NCBI GenBank assembly: GCA_002320455.1 | Contig: DCKU01000050.1 | Location: 3,156 to 16,236 of the forward strand | DNA length: 13,081 nt | Reading direction: 5' to 3' | DNA from: Salinisphaera sp. UBA1666 | GTDB lineage: Bacteria > Pseudomonadota > Gammaproteobacteria > Nevskiales > Salinisphaeraceae | Part shown: positions 7,649 through 13,081 of the stretch, piece after piece | Position numbering within the stretch: position 1 is the first letter of the stretch | Layout: every line of letters begins with the position of its first letter | Position numbers and translations under genes: made by a program | The notes under the pieces: model-generated | The model's database searches: none | Told to the model about the DNA's origin: nothing | The model's input: only the letters and a program-made list of their open reading frames with translations

Positions 7649-8308
7649 TCAGTCGCGCGCGATCACCACGAGACGGCGTATTTCATCGAGGCCCGGCACG
7701 CGCAAGGCGTGATCGGCGATCTGGCGAAAACCGGCCGGCAGATCCGCGGCTTCGGCCTCGAACGCGCGGGCTTTCATCAGCCCGACGCGCGTTTCCGGGC
7801 CAATGAGCGACCCGGCATGATGCACGGTTTGGGCCGCACTCGCGAAAGCGCGGGTCACGATCCAGTCCAGCGGCGCGGGCACCTGGCAGTCTTCAACACG
7901 CGCGGCCATGACCTCGACGTTGCCAAGCCCCAGCGTTCGGCGCGCGTGGCGTAGAAAAGCGGCTTTCTTTTGGTTGGACTCGATCAGCAGAAACTCGGTC
8001 TCCGGCGCCAGCACCGCCAGCACCAGGCCGGGCAGGCCGGCCCCGGTGCCTACATCGGCCACGCGCGCCCCGTCGATATGGCCCGCAATCGCCAGACAGT
8101 CCAGCAGATGCCGCACGACCATGTCGGCCGGGTCGCGAACCGCGGTCAGATTATGGGTTGCGTTCCAAGCGGCCAGCTCGCCGATATAGTCCAGCAGGCG
8201 CGACTGGTCGCGCTCGCCCACCGATAGCCCGAGCTGCTCGATGCCCTTGGACAGGCACGCAGCCCCGGCAGCGCGATCGAACCGGGGCGCACGTCGGGTG
8301 CGTCTCAT
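7649..8308 (-). CDS. rsmG: 16S rRNA (guanine527-N7)-methyltransferase RsmG (GidB)
   Basis: RsmG methylates N7 of G527 in the 530 loop of 16S rRNA using S-adenosylmethionine; loss of function gives low-level streptomycin resistance in several bacteria. The 219-residue product (207 in E. coli) has the family N-terminal helix KGIEQLGLSVGERDQSRLLDYIGELAAWNATHNLTAVRD (from about residue 21; cut here by its own low complexity start), VVRHLLDCLAIA, and the SAM-binding loop VADVGTGAGLPG at 83-94. About 15 extra basic residues lie at the N-terminus. The ATG at 8308 overlaps the glnS TGA by four bases (ATGA), indicating translational coupling. parA follows after 96 bp. rsmG beside parAB is the usual gammaproteobacterial arrangement. 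Confidence 0.96.
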   Translation of the reverse strand: MRRTRRAPRFDRAAGAACLSKGIEQLGLSVGERDQSRLLDYIGELAAWNATHNLTAVRDPADMVVRHLLDCLAIAGHIDGARVADVGTGAGLPGLVLAVLAPETEFLLIESNQKKAAFLRHARRTLGLGNVEVMAARVEDCQVPAPLDWIVTRAFASAAQTVHHAGSLIGPETRVGLMKARAFEAEAADLPAGFRQIADHALRVPGLDEIRRLVVIARD

Positions 8309-10008
8309 GCGCCGCGCTGCTCGATTTTGGCCCAGGTATCGCGCAGGGCCACCACGCGATTGAACACCGGCGCGCCCGGCGCGTGGTCGTAACGATCAGC
8401 CACGAAGTAGCCGGTGCGCTCGAACTGCACCCGTGTTTCGGGGGCCACGTCAGCCAGGCCGGGCTCGATCCAGCAGCCGGCATACATCTCCAGCGACAAC
8501 GGGTTCAAGCCGTCCAACAGATCAGCCTCGCGCGCGGGGTTTTCCACCGAGAACAGCCGGTCATAGACGCGCACCAGGGCCTGCTTGCCATGGCTGGCCG
8601 ATACCCAGTGGATCACGCCCTTGGGCTTAACGCCGTCGGCCGGGTTATCGCCCAGCGTGTCCGGGTCGTAGGTACAGTGAACTTCGACGACCTCCCCGGC
8701 GGCGTTCTTGACCACGTCATGGGCTTCGATGACGTAGGCGTTGCGCAGGCGGACCTTTTTGCCCAGCACCAGACGCTTGTATTTCTTGTTGGCCGCCTCG
8801 CGGAAGTCGGCTTTTTCGATATAGACCTCACGCGTCAGCGGCAACTTGCGCTCGGGCAGATCGTCGCGATCGGGATGGCCGGACGCGGTCAGTGTCTCGA
8901 CCCGGTCCTCGTCCCAGTTGGTGATCACCACTTTGAGCGGATCCATGACACACATGGCACGCGGGGCGCTCGGGTTCAGATCGTCGCGCACGGCGTGTTC
9001 CAGCACCGCCGTGTCCACGGTACCGCCCGAGCGCGACACGCCGACCATGTCACAGAACGCGCGGATCGAGGCCGGCGTATACCCGCGGCGGCGGATGCCG
9101 GCGATGGTCGGCATGCGCGGGTCATCCCAGCCGTCGACGATGCCCTCGTCTACGAGCCGCCGCAGCTTTCGCTTGCTGGTCACCGTGTAGTTGAGGTTGA
9201 CCCGAGCGAATTCGTACTGCACCGGCTGCGCCGGCACCGGCAGCTGCTCGATCAGCCAGTTGTAGAGCGGACGGTGATCCTCGAACTCCAGCGTACAGAT
9301 CGAATGGGTCACACCCTCGATGGCGTCCGACTGGCCATGGGCGAAATCGTAGGAGGGATAGACACACCAGGTATCACCGGTCTGGTGGTGCGCCTTGTTG
9401 CGAATACGATAGATGACCGGGTCGCGCAGATTGATGTTGCCCGAAGCCATATCGATCTTGGCCCGCAGGCTGGCCGTGCCTTCGGCGTACTCGCCGCAGG
9501 CCATGGCTTCGAACATCGCCCGCGACTCGGCCGGGTCGCGATCCCGATAGGGGCTGTTGGTGCCGGCCTCGGTGAGCGTGCCGCGATACTCGCGAATCTG
9601 CTCGGGCGAAAGCTCATCGACGTAGGCCAGCCCTGCGTCGATCAGATAGAGCGCGTAGTCATAGAGGGCGGCGAAATACTGCGAGGTATATCGCACGTCC
9701 CCTTCCCACTCGAATCCCAGCCACTGGATATCGGCCTGGATCGAATCGATGTATTCCTGGTCCTCGGCGTCGGGGTTGGTGTCGTCGAAACGCAGCCGGC
9801 AGGCCCCGTTGAAATGCTCGGCCAGGCCAAAGTTCAAGCAGATCGAGGCCGCGTGGCCGATATGTAGATAGCCGTTGGGCTCCGGCGGAAAACGGGTGAC
9901 GACCGGGCCGGCGTGCTCGCCGGTGGCGATCTGCTCGGCGATCAGATTGCGCAGAAAGTTGTTTCCCGCGCCGGACGGGCCCTGCTCCTGACTCGTATCC
10001 GCACTCAT
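8305..10008 (-). CDS. glnS: Glutaminyl-tRNA synthetase
   Basis: This class I synthetase charges tRNA-Gln directly with glutamine. The ATG at 10008 (MSADTSQEQGPSGAGNNFL) gives 567 residues (554 in E. coli); the frame is open to 10062, but that extension is low-complexity and unlike the family. The catalytic HIGH is at 49-52 inside PPEPNGYLHIGHA, and the second class I motif is VTSKRKL at 276-282, where E. coli has VMSKRKL. Other conserved blocks are RFDDTNP (73-79), DFAHGQSDAIEGVTHS (221-236) and LEFEDHRPLYNWL. The C-terminal anticodon-binding beta-barrels end GLADVAPETRVQFERTGYF and a short tail. It overlaps rsmG by 4 bp. Its presence implies tRNA-Gln is not made by the GatCAB route alone. 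Confidence 0.97.
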   Translation of the reverse strand: MSADTSQEQGPSGAGNNFLRNLIAEQIATGEHAGPVVTRFPPEPNGYLHIGHAASICLNFGLAEHFNGACRLRFDDTNPDAEDQEYIDSIQADIQWLGFEWEGDVRYTSQYFAALYDYALYLIDAGLAYVDELSPEQIREYRGTLTEAGTNSPYRDRDPAESRAMFEAMACGEYAEGTASLRAKIDMASGNINLRDPVIYRIRNKAHHQTGDTWCVYPSYDFAHGQSDAIEGVTHSICTLEFEDHRPLYNWLIEQLPVPAQPVQYEFARVNLNYTVTSKRKLRRLVDEGIVDGWDDPRMPTIAGIRRRGYTPASIRAFCDMVGVSRSGGTVDTAVLEHAVRDDLNPSAPRAMCVMDPLKVVITNWDEDRVETLTASGHPDRDDLPERKLPLTREVYIEKADFREAANKKYKRLVLGKKVRLRNAYVIEAHDVVKNAAGEVVEVHCTYDPDTLGDNPADGVKPKGVIHWVSASHGKQALVRVYDRLFSVENPAREADLLDGLNPLSLEMYAGCWIEPGLADVAPETRVQFERTGYFVADRYDHAPGAPVFNRVVALRDTWAKIEQRGA

Positions 10009-10076
10009 AGAACGCTCGTCTACCCACCGCGTGTCGCGCCGCGGGCTGGGCGACGCGCGCAAAAACCAAGGCCGGA

Positions 10077-10082
10077 AGTATA
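10077..10082 (-). promoter_or_regulatory. Candidate -10 box upstream of glnS
   Basis: The minus strand has TATACT (10082-10077), a 5/6 match to the sigma70 -10 hexamer, about 70 nt before the glnS ATG. No convincing -35 box lies 16-18 bp upstream; that stretch is GC-rich. It is the best promoter candidate for a glnS-rsmG transcript. Confidence 0.4.
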
Positions 10083-10124
10083 AACGTACGGCCGGTGATT
10101 CGCGGCCCAGCGATAAATTCAGTT

Positions 10125-10163
10125 CGTTAAATCGTTAATGAACGATTCATGCGCAGTCGTTAA
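10125..10163 (+). repeat. CGTTAA repeats and small palindrome in the divergent regulatory region
   Basis: The word CGTTAA occurs three times here (10125-10130, 10133-10138, 10158-10163). The middle copy overlaps a perfect 6-bp inverted repeat ATCGTT-AATG-AACGAT (10131-10146), and TTCATG occurs twice just after. The block is AT-rich against a GC-rich background and lies 55-95 bp upstream of the plus-strand gene at 10219, between it and glnS. It looks like a promoter/operator region, but no clear -35/-10 pair can be fixed. Confidence 0.45.
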
Positions 10164-10218
10164 ATTCATGCTGAACAAAAGGACAAAGCCGCACACGGCG
10201 GCTTTCAAGGAGCCGTTC

Positions 10219-10599
10219 ATGGATATTTCGACAAACTCCGCCATCCGTTCGATGTCTCGCCGTCTGGCCTCGGTATTGGCGATCGCCAGCCTAGGGCTGC
10301 TGGGCGTGACATCCAACGCGCAGGCCGGCATCGATATCCGTGCCCCGTTTACGCATGTCGGCGTGGATCGTCACGACGGTGTCAACGTGGCCGCGCCGTT
10401 TACCCGCGTTAACGTGGGCGGGCATCGTCATCACGACGACCGACGCGGCTATTACAACGACCGCCGCTACGAGCGCCGGCGCTATGGCCATCATCGCGGC
10501 TGGCGCGACAACCGGCGTGCCTATCGACACCATCGCGACTATGGCCACTACCACGAGCGCCGTCACGACCGTGACCGCGGGTTCTTCGGTCGTTGGTAA
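10219..10599 (+). CDS. Small exported Arg/His/Tyr-rich protein of unknown function
   Basis: I do not recognise a named family. The ATG at 10219 was chosen because AAGGAG (10207-10212) lies 6 nt upstream and it yields a proper signal peptide; an in-frame ATG at 10138 adds 27 residues without these features. The 126-residue product has a signal peptide: basic MSRRLAS, hydrophobic VLAIASLGLLGV, then the cleavage motif AQA at 34-36. The mature part opens with two copies of a 12-residue motif, [IV][DN][IV]xAPFT[HR]V[GN]V, at 38-49 and 55-66. The last 58 residues are very rich in Arg (19), His (10) and Tyr (7). It is probably periplasmic or surface-located; metal, nucleic-acid or polyanion binding is possible but unproven. 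It is monocistronic, ending at a strong terminator. Confidence 0.8.
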   Translation: MDISTNSAIRSMSRRLASVLAIASLGLLGVTSNAQAGIDIRAPFTHVGVDRHDGVNVAAPFTRVNVGGHRHHDDRRGYYNDRRYERRRYGHHRGWRDNRRAYRHHRDYGHYHERRHDRDRGFFGRW

Positions 10600-10624
10600 C
10601 CTACGGCACCCGACAGACCCAAAC

Positions 10625-10655
10625 GCGCCGGGTACTGACCCGGCGCATTTTGTTT
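10625..10655 (+). terminator. Intrinsic terminator after the exported-protein gene
   Basis: A perfect 9-bp stem GCGCCGGGT (10625-10633) and ACCCGGCGC (10638-10646) with a 4-nt loop is followed by ATTTTGTTT. This is a textbook Rho-independent terminator starting 26 bp after the stop codon at 10599. It overlaps the 3' end of the convergent gene at 10654. On the minus strand the downstream T-run is weak (GTTTGGG), so it acts mainly on the plus strand. Confidence 0.9.
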
Positions 10656-11007
10656 AGGACGATTGGCGGGCCGCGTCGGCGAAGTAGGCATCGGCTAAAT
10701 AATCGGCCAGTCGCGCAGCCTGCTCATCGTCCAGGTGCCCCACAACGCGCGACAGACTCGAGCGGATCACGCGCATGGCGCCCAGCAGCCCCACATCGAT
10801 GCTTTTGCGGGTCGCAAATCCGATGCCCAGGCCCTTCAAGGGCCGCACGAAGTGATATTTAAACGATACATCGGTCATTTCGATGATGAGCTCGATGATG
10901 GCCTGGCGCTCGACCGAGGCCGGCGCGCGACGCAGGTCATCGATCATGCGCACGATGCGGGCGTCCAGATCCGCGCCGATCGGACAGCCTAAAACCGTTG
11001 CCGACAT
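10654..11007 (-). CDS. Hypothetical protein, 117 residues
   Basis: I do not recognise this family. The ATG at 11007 has AGAGG 5 nt upstream, codon use matches the GC-rich neighbours, and the TAA at 10654-10656 ends beside the terminator of the convergent gene. The product is soluble, with no signal peptide or membrane helix. It looks mainly helical: about 12-28 (DLDARIVRMIDDLRRA), 31-52 (acidic/hydrophobic with EIIEMTDVSFKYHF-like character), then a glycine-containing hinge FVRPLKGLGIGFATRKS at 53-69. A further helical region (GAMRVIRSSLSRVV) and an acidic, alanine-rich C-terminus (DDEQAARLADYLADAYFADAA) follow. It stands alone, 134 bp from the acyltransferase gene upstream on the same strand. 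It is probably a real protein; function is unknown. Confidence 0.7.
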   Translation of the reverse strand: MSATVLGCPIGADLDARIVRMIDDLRRAPASVERQAIIELIIEMTDVSFKYHFVRPLKGLGIGFATRKSIDVGLLGAMRVIRSSLSRVVGHLDDEQAARLADYLADAYFADAARQSS

Positions 11008-11082
11008 AAATGCCTCTGATTGCCGATCGCCGGGCGCCGTGTGCTACTAAGCGCTGCCGCAGATCAGCGTGTTCAAGCCTCA

Positions 11083-11088
11083 TCTATA
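11083..11088 (-). promoter_or_regulatory. AT-rich promoter-like site upstream of the 117-residue gene
   Basis: The 134-bp gap between the acyltransferase and the 117-residue gene contains an AT-rich island at 11081-11110. On the minus strand it offers TATAGA (11088-11083) as a -10-like box about 76 nt before the ATG at 11007, but no good -35 at proper spacing. No clear terminator for the acyltransferase gene is visible here. Confidence 0.3.
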
Positions 11089-11141
11089 TTGACATCATAT
11101 AATGGCAAAATGCGACAGACCCGACGCGCCGCCCGTGTAGA

Positions 11142-12662
11142 TCACGAATCGGTCGCGGGCTTCTGGCCGTTGCCGCTCGTCTTTTTCGTGCGTCGCTTAG
11201 CCGTCGTCGATCGGGTGCCTGAAGCGGTCGACTTGCCACCCGACTTGGATGTCTTCGAACCGTAGAGAGCCCGCAGCTCGTCCAGCGCTTCGCCGGCGTA
11301 GACTGCGATGTGCTGCAGCGACGGGAGGCTGTCGCGACAGCCGATAAAGCCAAACCCCAGCGTGTCGGCATAGCCGTGAATCGTGATATTCAGCGCCTGT
11401 CCGTGGGTAACCAGCGACGTCGGGAAGAACGCTTCCATGCGGGCGCCCTCAACGAACAGCTCTTCTTTCGGCCCCGGCAGGTTCGAAATCGTGACGTTGA
11501 ACACGGGGCGCGTACGCCCGGCCATGCCCGACACCAGCGACAGGATATACGGCGCCATAAGTGCCACCGTGTACTGCGTGATGGCCGCCCCGGAGAGTTT
11601 TTCCAGGCTGGCCTTTGCTGATCGGGTGGACTCAGCGATGCGCGCCAGCCGTGTCGCGGTGTCGTTCTCGGTGGTCGCCAGGTTGGCGATGATGAACGTG
11701 ATGGCGTTGCCGAGCTCTTCATCGTCGGCTTCGTCGGCCGGGCGCACCGAGACCGGAATACCCGCCGTCAGGTCTCGCGAGGGCAGCTCGCCGATTTCAT
11801 GCAGATAGCGCTGCAAGGCGGTGCCACAGACGGTCAAGATGATGTCGTTGATGGTGACACCAGCGTTGGCCGCCAGAGACTTGAACTCGGCCAGCGAGTA
11901 CAGCTGGGTGGCATAACGCCGAGGCGAGGTGATGCGGCCGTTCAACACCGAGCTGGGCGCGGCAAACGGCAGGCCCATGCTGCCGGTGCCCGAGCGGGCG
12001 CTGCGCAGCATATCGCGCACGATACCGGCAAAGCCCGACAGCGAAGAGACCTGCTCGCTGGCTTCGCCCACGATCTGCGCCGCCGCCCGATACAGTCCGG
12101 GCCGCTGTGCATCGGGCGTTTTAGAGCGGCTGGATTTTTTGGGCGCGATGGCCCAGAACGGCGGACGGTCACGCTCGGCCGGGTCCTGGGCCAGCGCCCG
12201 GGCTAAAAGACGCATGCCGGCCACGCCGTCGAGCAGCGAATGATGAATCTTGAGATAGAGCGCGAACCGGTTACCGGCCAGCCCCTCGATCAGATGACAC
12301 TCCCAGGGCGGGCGTGTCAGATCGATCGGGTTGCTGTGCAGGCGCGAGGTCAGCGTCCCCAGCTCGAGCTCGCCGCCGGGCGACGGCAGCGCCGAGTGAC
12401 GAAAGTGATACTCGATGTCGATGGCATCCAGCAGTTCCCACTCGGGCGCGACGTTACGCCAGCGCCCGCCGCGCAGCCGCTGGTTCCACGGCCGTTCGGC
12501 CACCGCATGGGTGCGCCAGCGCTCAAACAATGTGGCACAGAAATCGGCCGGCGCGTCGTCGGGCAGCTGAAACGTCAGTAGCCCCCCGACCTGCATCGGC
12601 GCATTGGGCGTGTCGACGTTAAGCCAGGCAGTGTCGACCAGATTCAGTCGCTTGGTTTGCAT
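11142..12662 (-). CDS. Wax ester synthase / diacylglycerol O-acyltransferase (WS/DGAT family)
   Basis: Enzymes of this family transfer acyl groups from acyl-CoA to long-chain alcohols or diacylglycerol, forming storage wax esters or triacylglycerol at the inner membrane. The 506-residue product starts MQTKRLNLVDTAWLNVDTP, then APMQVGGLLTF, the family N-terminus. The catalytic HHSLLDG (HHxxxDG) is at 140-146. Other family blocks are VLNGRITSPRRYA (239-251), TINDIILTVCG (270-280), FNVTISNLPGP (388-398) and LNITIHGYADTLGFGFIGC (424-442). Residues 468-506 form an extra Ser/Thr/Lys-rich tail with 10 basic and one acidic residue; typical homologues of about 455-475 residues end before this. GGGAG lies 7 nt before the ATG at 12662. 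The gene appears monocistronic. Substrate preference cannot be read from sequence. Confidence 0.93.
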   Translation of the reverse strand: MQTKRLNLVDTAWLNVDTPNAPMQVGGLLTFQLPDDAPADFCATLFERWRTHAVAERPWNQRLRGGRWRNVAPEWELLDAIDIEYHFRHSALPSPGGELELGTLTSRLHSNPIDLTRPPWECHLIEGLAGNRFALYLKIHHSLLDGVAGMRLLARALAQDPAERDRPPFWAIAPKKSSRSKTPDAQRPGLYRAAAQIVGEASEQVSSLSGFAGIVRDMLRSARSGTGSMGLPFAAPSSVLNGRITSPRRYATQLYSLAEFKSLAANAGVTINDIILTVCGTALQRYLHEIGELPSRDLTAGIPVSVRPADEADDEELGNAITFIIANLATTENDTATRLARIAESTRSAKASLEKLSGAAITQYTVALMAPYILSLVSGMAGRTRPVFNVTISNLPGPKEELFVEGARMEAFFPTSLVTHGQALNITIHGYADTLGFGFIGCRDSLPSLQHIAVYAGEALDELRALYGSKTSKSGGKSTASGTRSTTAKRRTKKTSGNGQKPATDS

Positions 12663-12715
12663 TATTCATCTCCCGGCCGCGGCGGCCCGTCGCCTCTCAA
12701 AACTCGCTATTGTCG

Positions 12716-12743
12716 AGCATACCGCGCCCGGGCGAGATGAAAA
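12716..12743 (-). promoter_or_regulatory. Weak candidate promoter upstream of the acyltransferase gene
   Basis: The minus strand has TTTTCA (12743-12738), a 16-bp spacer with a CGCCCGGGCG palindrome, and TATGCT (12721-12716), about 55 nt before the start codon. Both boxes are imperfect. The rest of 12663-12794 shows only GC-rich sequence with no gene. Confidence 0.3.
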
Positions 12744-12849
12744 TCTAGCTTTTCGTTCAATGCGCCGCCGCGGCGTGCCAGCTGGGGCATTTAGGGAAGC
12801 TCTGCATAACCTCTCGCGGCTCGCGTTCGCCATGGAAAGATTTTCAAGG

Positions 12850-12934
12850 TCAAATGCGTTGATACGAGGCGTCCGAGCGCAGCGCCTGCCTTATTGGCAG
12901 GTCCAGCTCGGCAACGCTGTAGCGGCGCATTTGA
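12850..12934. repeat. Nested inverted repeat, left half of the MITE-like element
   Basis: TCAAATGCG (12850-12858) pairs perfectly with CGCATTTGA (12926-12934). Inside lies a second perfect hairpin, CCTGCC-TTATT-GGCAGG (12885-12901). A small CCCC-TTC-GGGG hairpin (12942-12952) follows and separates this arm from the right-half structure. These are read directly from the sequence. Confidence 0.8.
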
Positions 12935-12957
12935 GGCCGAACCCCTTCGGGGCCGGG

Positions 12958-13045
12958 GCTTTGCGCGCGCCTGGTCTTCGTCAAGGCACGCTGGCGTGCA
13001 ACAAGCACGCTACGCGCGCCCTTCCTCGCCAGCCACGCGCAAAGC
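12958..13045. repeat. Nested inverted repeat, right half of the MITE-like element
   Basis: GCTTTGCGCG (12958-12967) pairs perfectly with CGCGCAAAGC (13036-13045). Inside, three 6-bp words, GCACGC (12986-12991), GCGTGC (12994-12999) and GCACGC (13005-13010), allow two mutually exclusive hairpins that share the middle word. Structure is seen; any function is unknown. Confidence 0.75.
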
Positions 13046-13081
13046 ACCCGGCGCGACCGCGACAGGTTGTGCAGAGCTTCC

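Larger units (their letters stand above)
12795..13081. mobile_element. MITE-like non-autonomous element with 18-bp terminal inverted repeats
   Basis: The left end GGAAGCTCTGCATAACCT (12795-12812) and the right end AGGTTGTGCAGAGCTTCC (13064-13081) are inverted copies with one mismatch in 18, enclosing 287 bp. TTAG directly precedes the left end; this fits the YTAR target of IS5-type elements, but the matching right copy lies beyond the window. There is no transposase; the only open frame inside (65 codons, minus strand) has low-complexity Arg/Ala content. The inside is full of inverted repeats. It is most likely a miniature element moved in trans by an IS5-family transposase whose ends it shares. 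The family assignment is inferred from the ends only. Confidence 0.75.

Noticed and set aside
9165..9183. VTSKRKL instead of VMSKRKL in GlnRS
   Set aside because: The catalytic Ser-Lys pair is intact and the variable position tolerates substitution in class I synthetases.
8158..9867. 569-codon plus-strand open frame opposite glnS and rsmG
   Set aside because: It is the antisense shadow of glnS, with no family motifs or ribosome binding site.
11089..11102. TTGACA followed by TATAAT on the plus strand
   Set aside because: The two hexamers are only about 3 bp apart, far from the 16-18 bp a sigma70 promoter needs, and would drive antisense transcription.
12850..13047. 65-codon minus-strand open frame inside the MITE-like element
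   Set aside because: It spans the element's stem-loops, has no plausible ribosome binding site and encodes a low-complexity Arg/Ala product; more likely incidental.

Overview
The window looks like chromosomal DNA of a high-GC gammaproteobacterium. Three things point there: a standalone glutaminyl-tRNA synthetase, a ParA/ParB pair sitting directly beside an intact F1Fo ATP synthase operon, and the order rsmG-parA-parB-atpI-atpBEFHAGD. The wax ester synthase/DGAT-like gene fits a marine or hydrocarbon-associated lineage that stores neutral lipids; a Salinisphaera-like organism is my guess, not something I can prove from this sequence.

Positions 1-5677 (minus strand) carry the ATP synthase operon. 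In transcription order these are atpI, atpB, atpE, atpF, atpH, atpA, atpG and the first 151 codons of atpD, which the window edge cuts inside its P-loop. Spacing is tight and each gene has a recognisable ribosome binding site. Membrane-sector genes (a, c, b) come first and catalytic-head genes follow. A perfect hairpin sits directly after the atpE stop. A sigma70-like promoter with a small palindrome lies in the 153-bp gap between parB and atpI.

Positions 5831-10008 (minus strand) carry glnS, rsmG, parA and parB. glnS and rsmG overlap by four bases (ATGA). mnmE/mnmG, the usual partners upstream of rsmG in gammaproteobacteria, are absent and glnS stands in their place. A possible separate promoter for parAB lies between rsmG and parA.

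Positions 10009-11141 are accessory. A plus-strand gene encodes a small exported protein with a duplicated 12-residue motif and an Arg/His/Tyr-rich tail. It is preceded by an AT-rich block of repeated CGTTAA words and followed by a clear intrinsic terminator. A convergent minus-strand gene of 117 codons is unrecognised.

Positions 11142-12662 (minus strand) hold a wax ester synthase/diacylglycerol acyltransferase with the HHxxxDG active site and a basic 39-residue C-terminal tail.

Positions 12663-13081 have no credible gene. They hold the upstream region of the acyltransferase and, at 12795-13081, a 287-bp palindrome-rich element. It has 18-bp terminal inverted repeats (one mismatch), abuts TTAG, and ends exactly at the last base of the window. 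It looks like a non-autonomous, MITE-like element mobilised by an IS5-type transposase. I found no CRISPR array, tRNA, rRNA or defence system.
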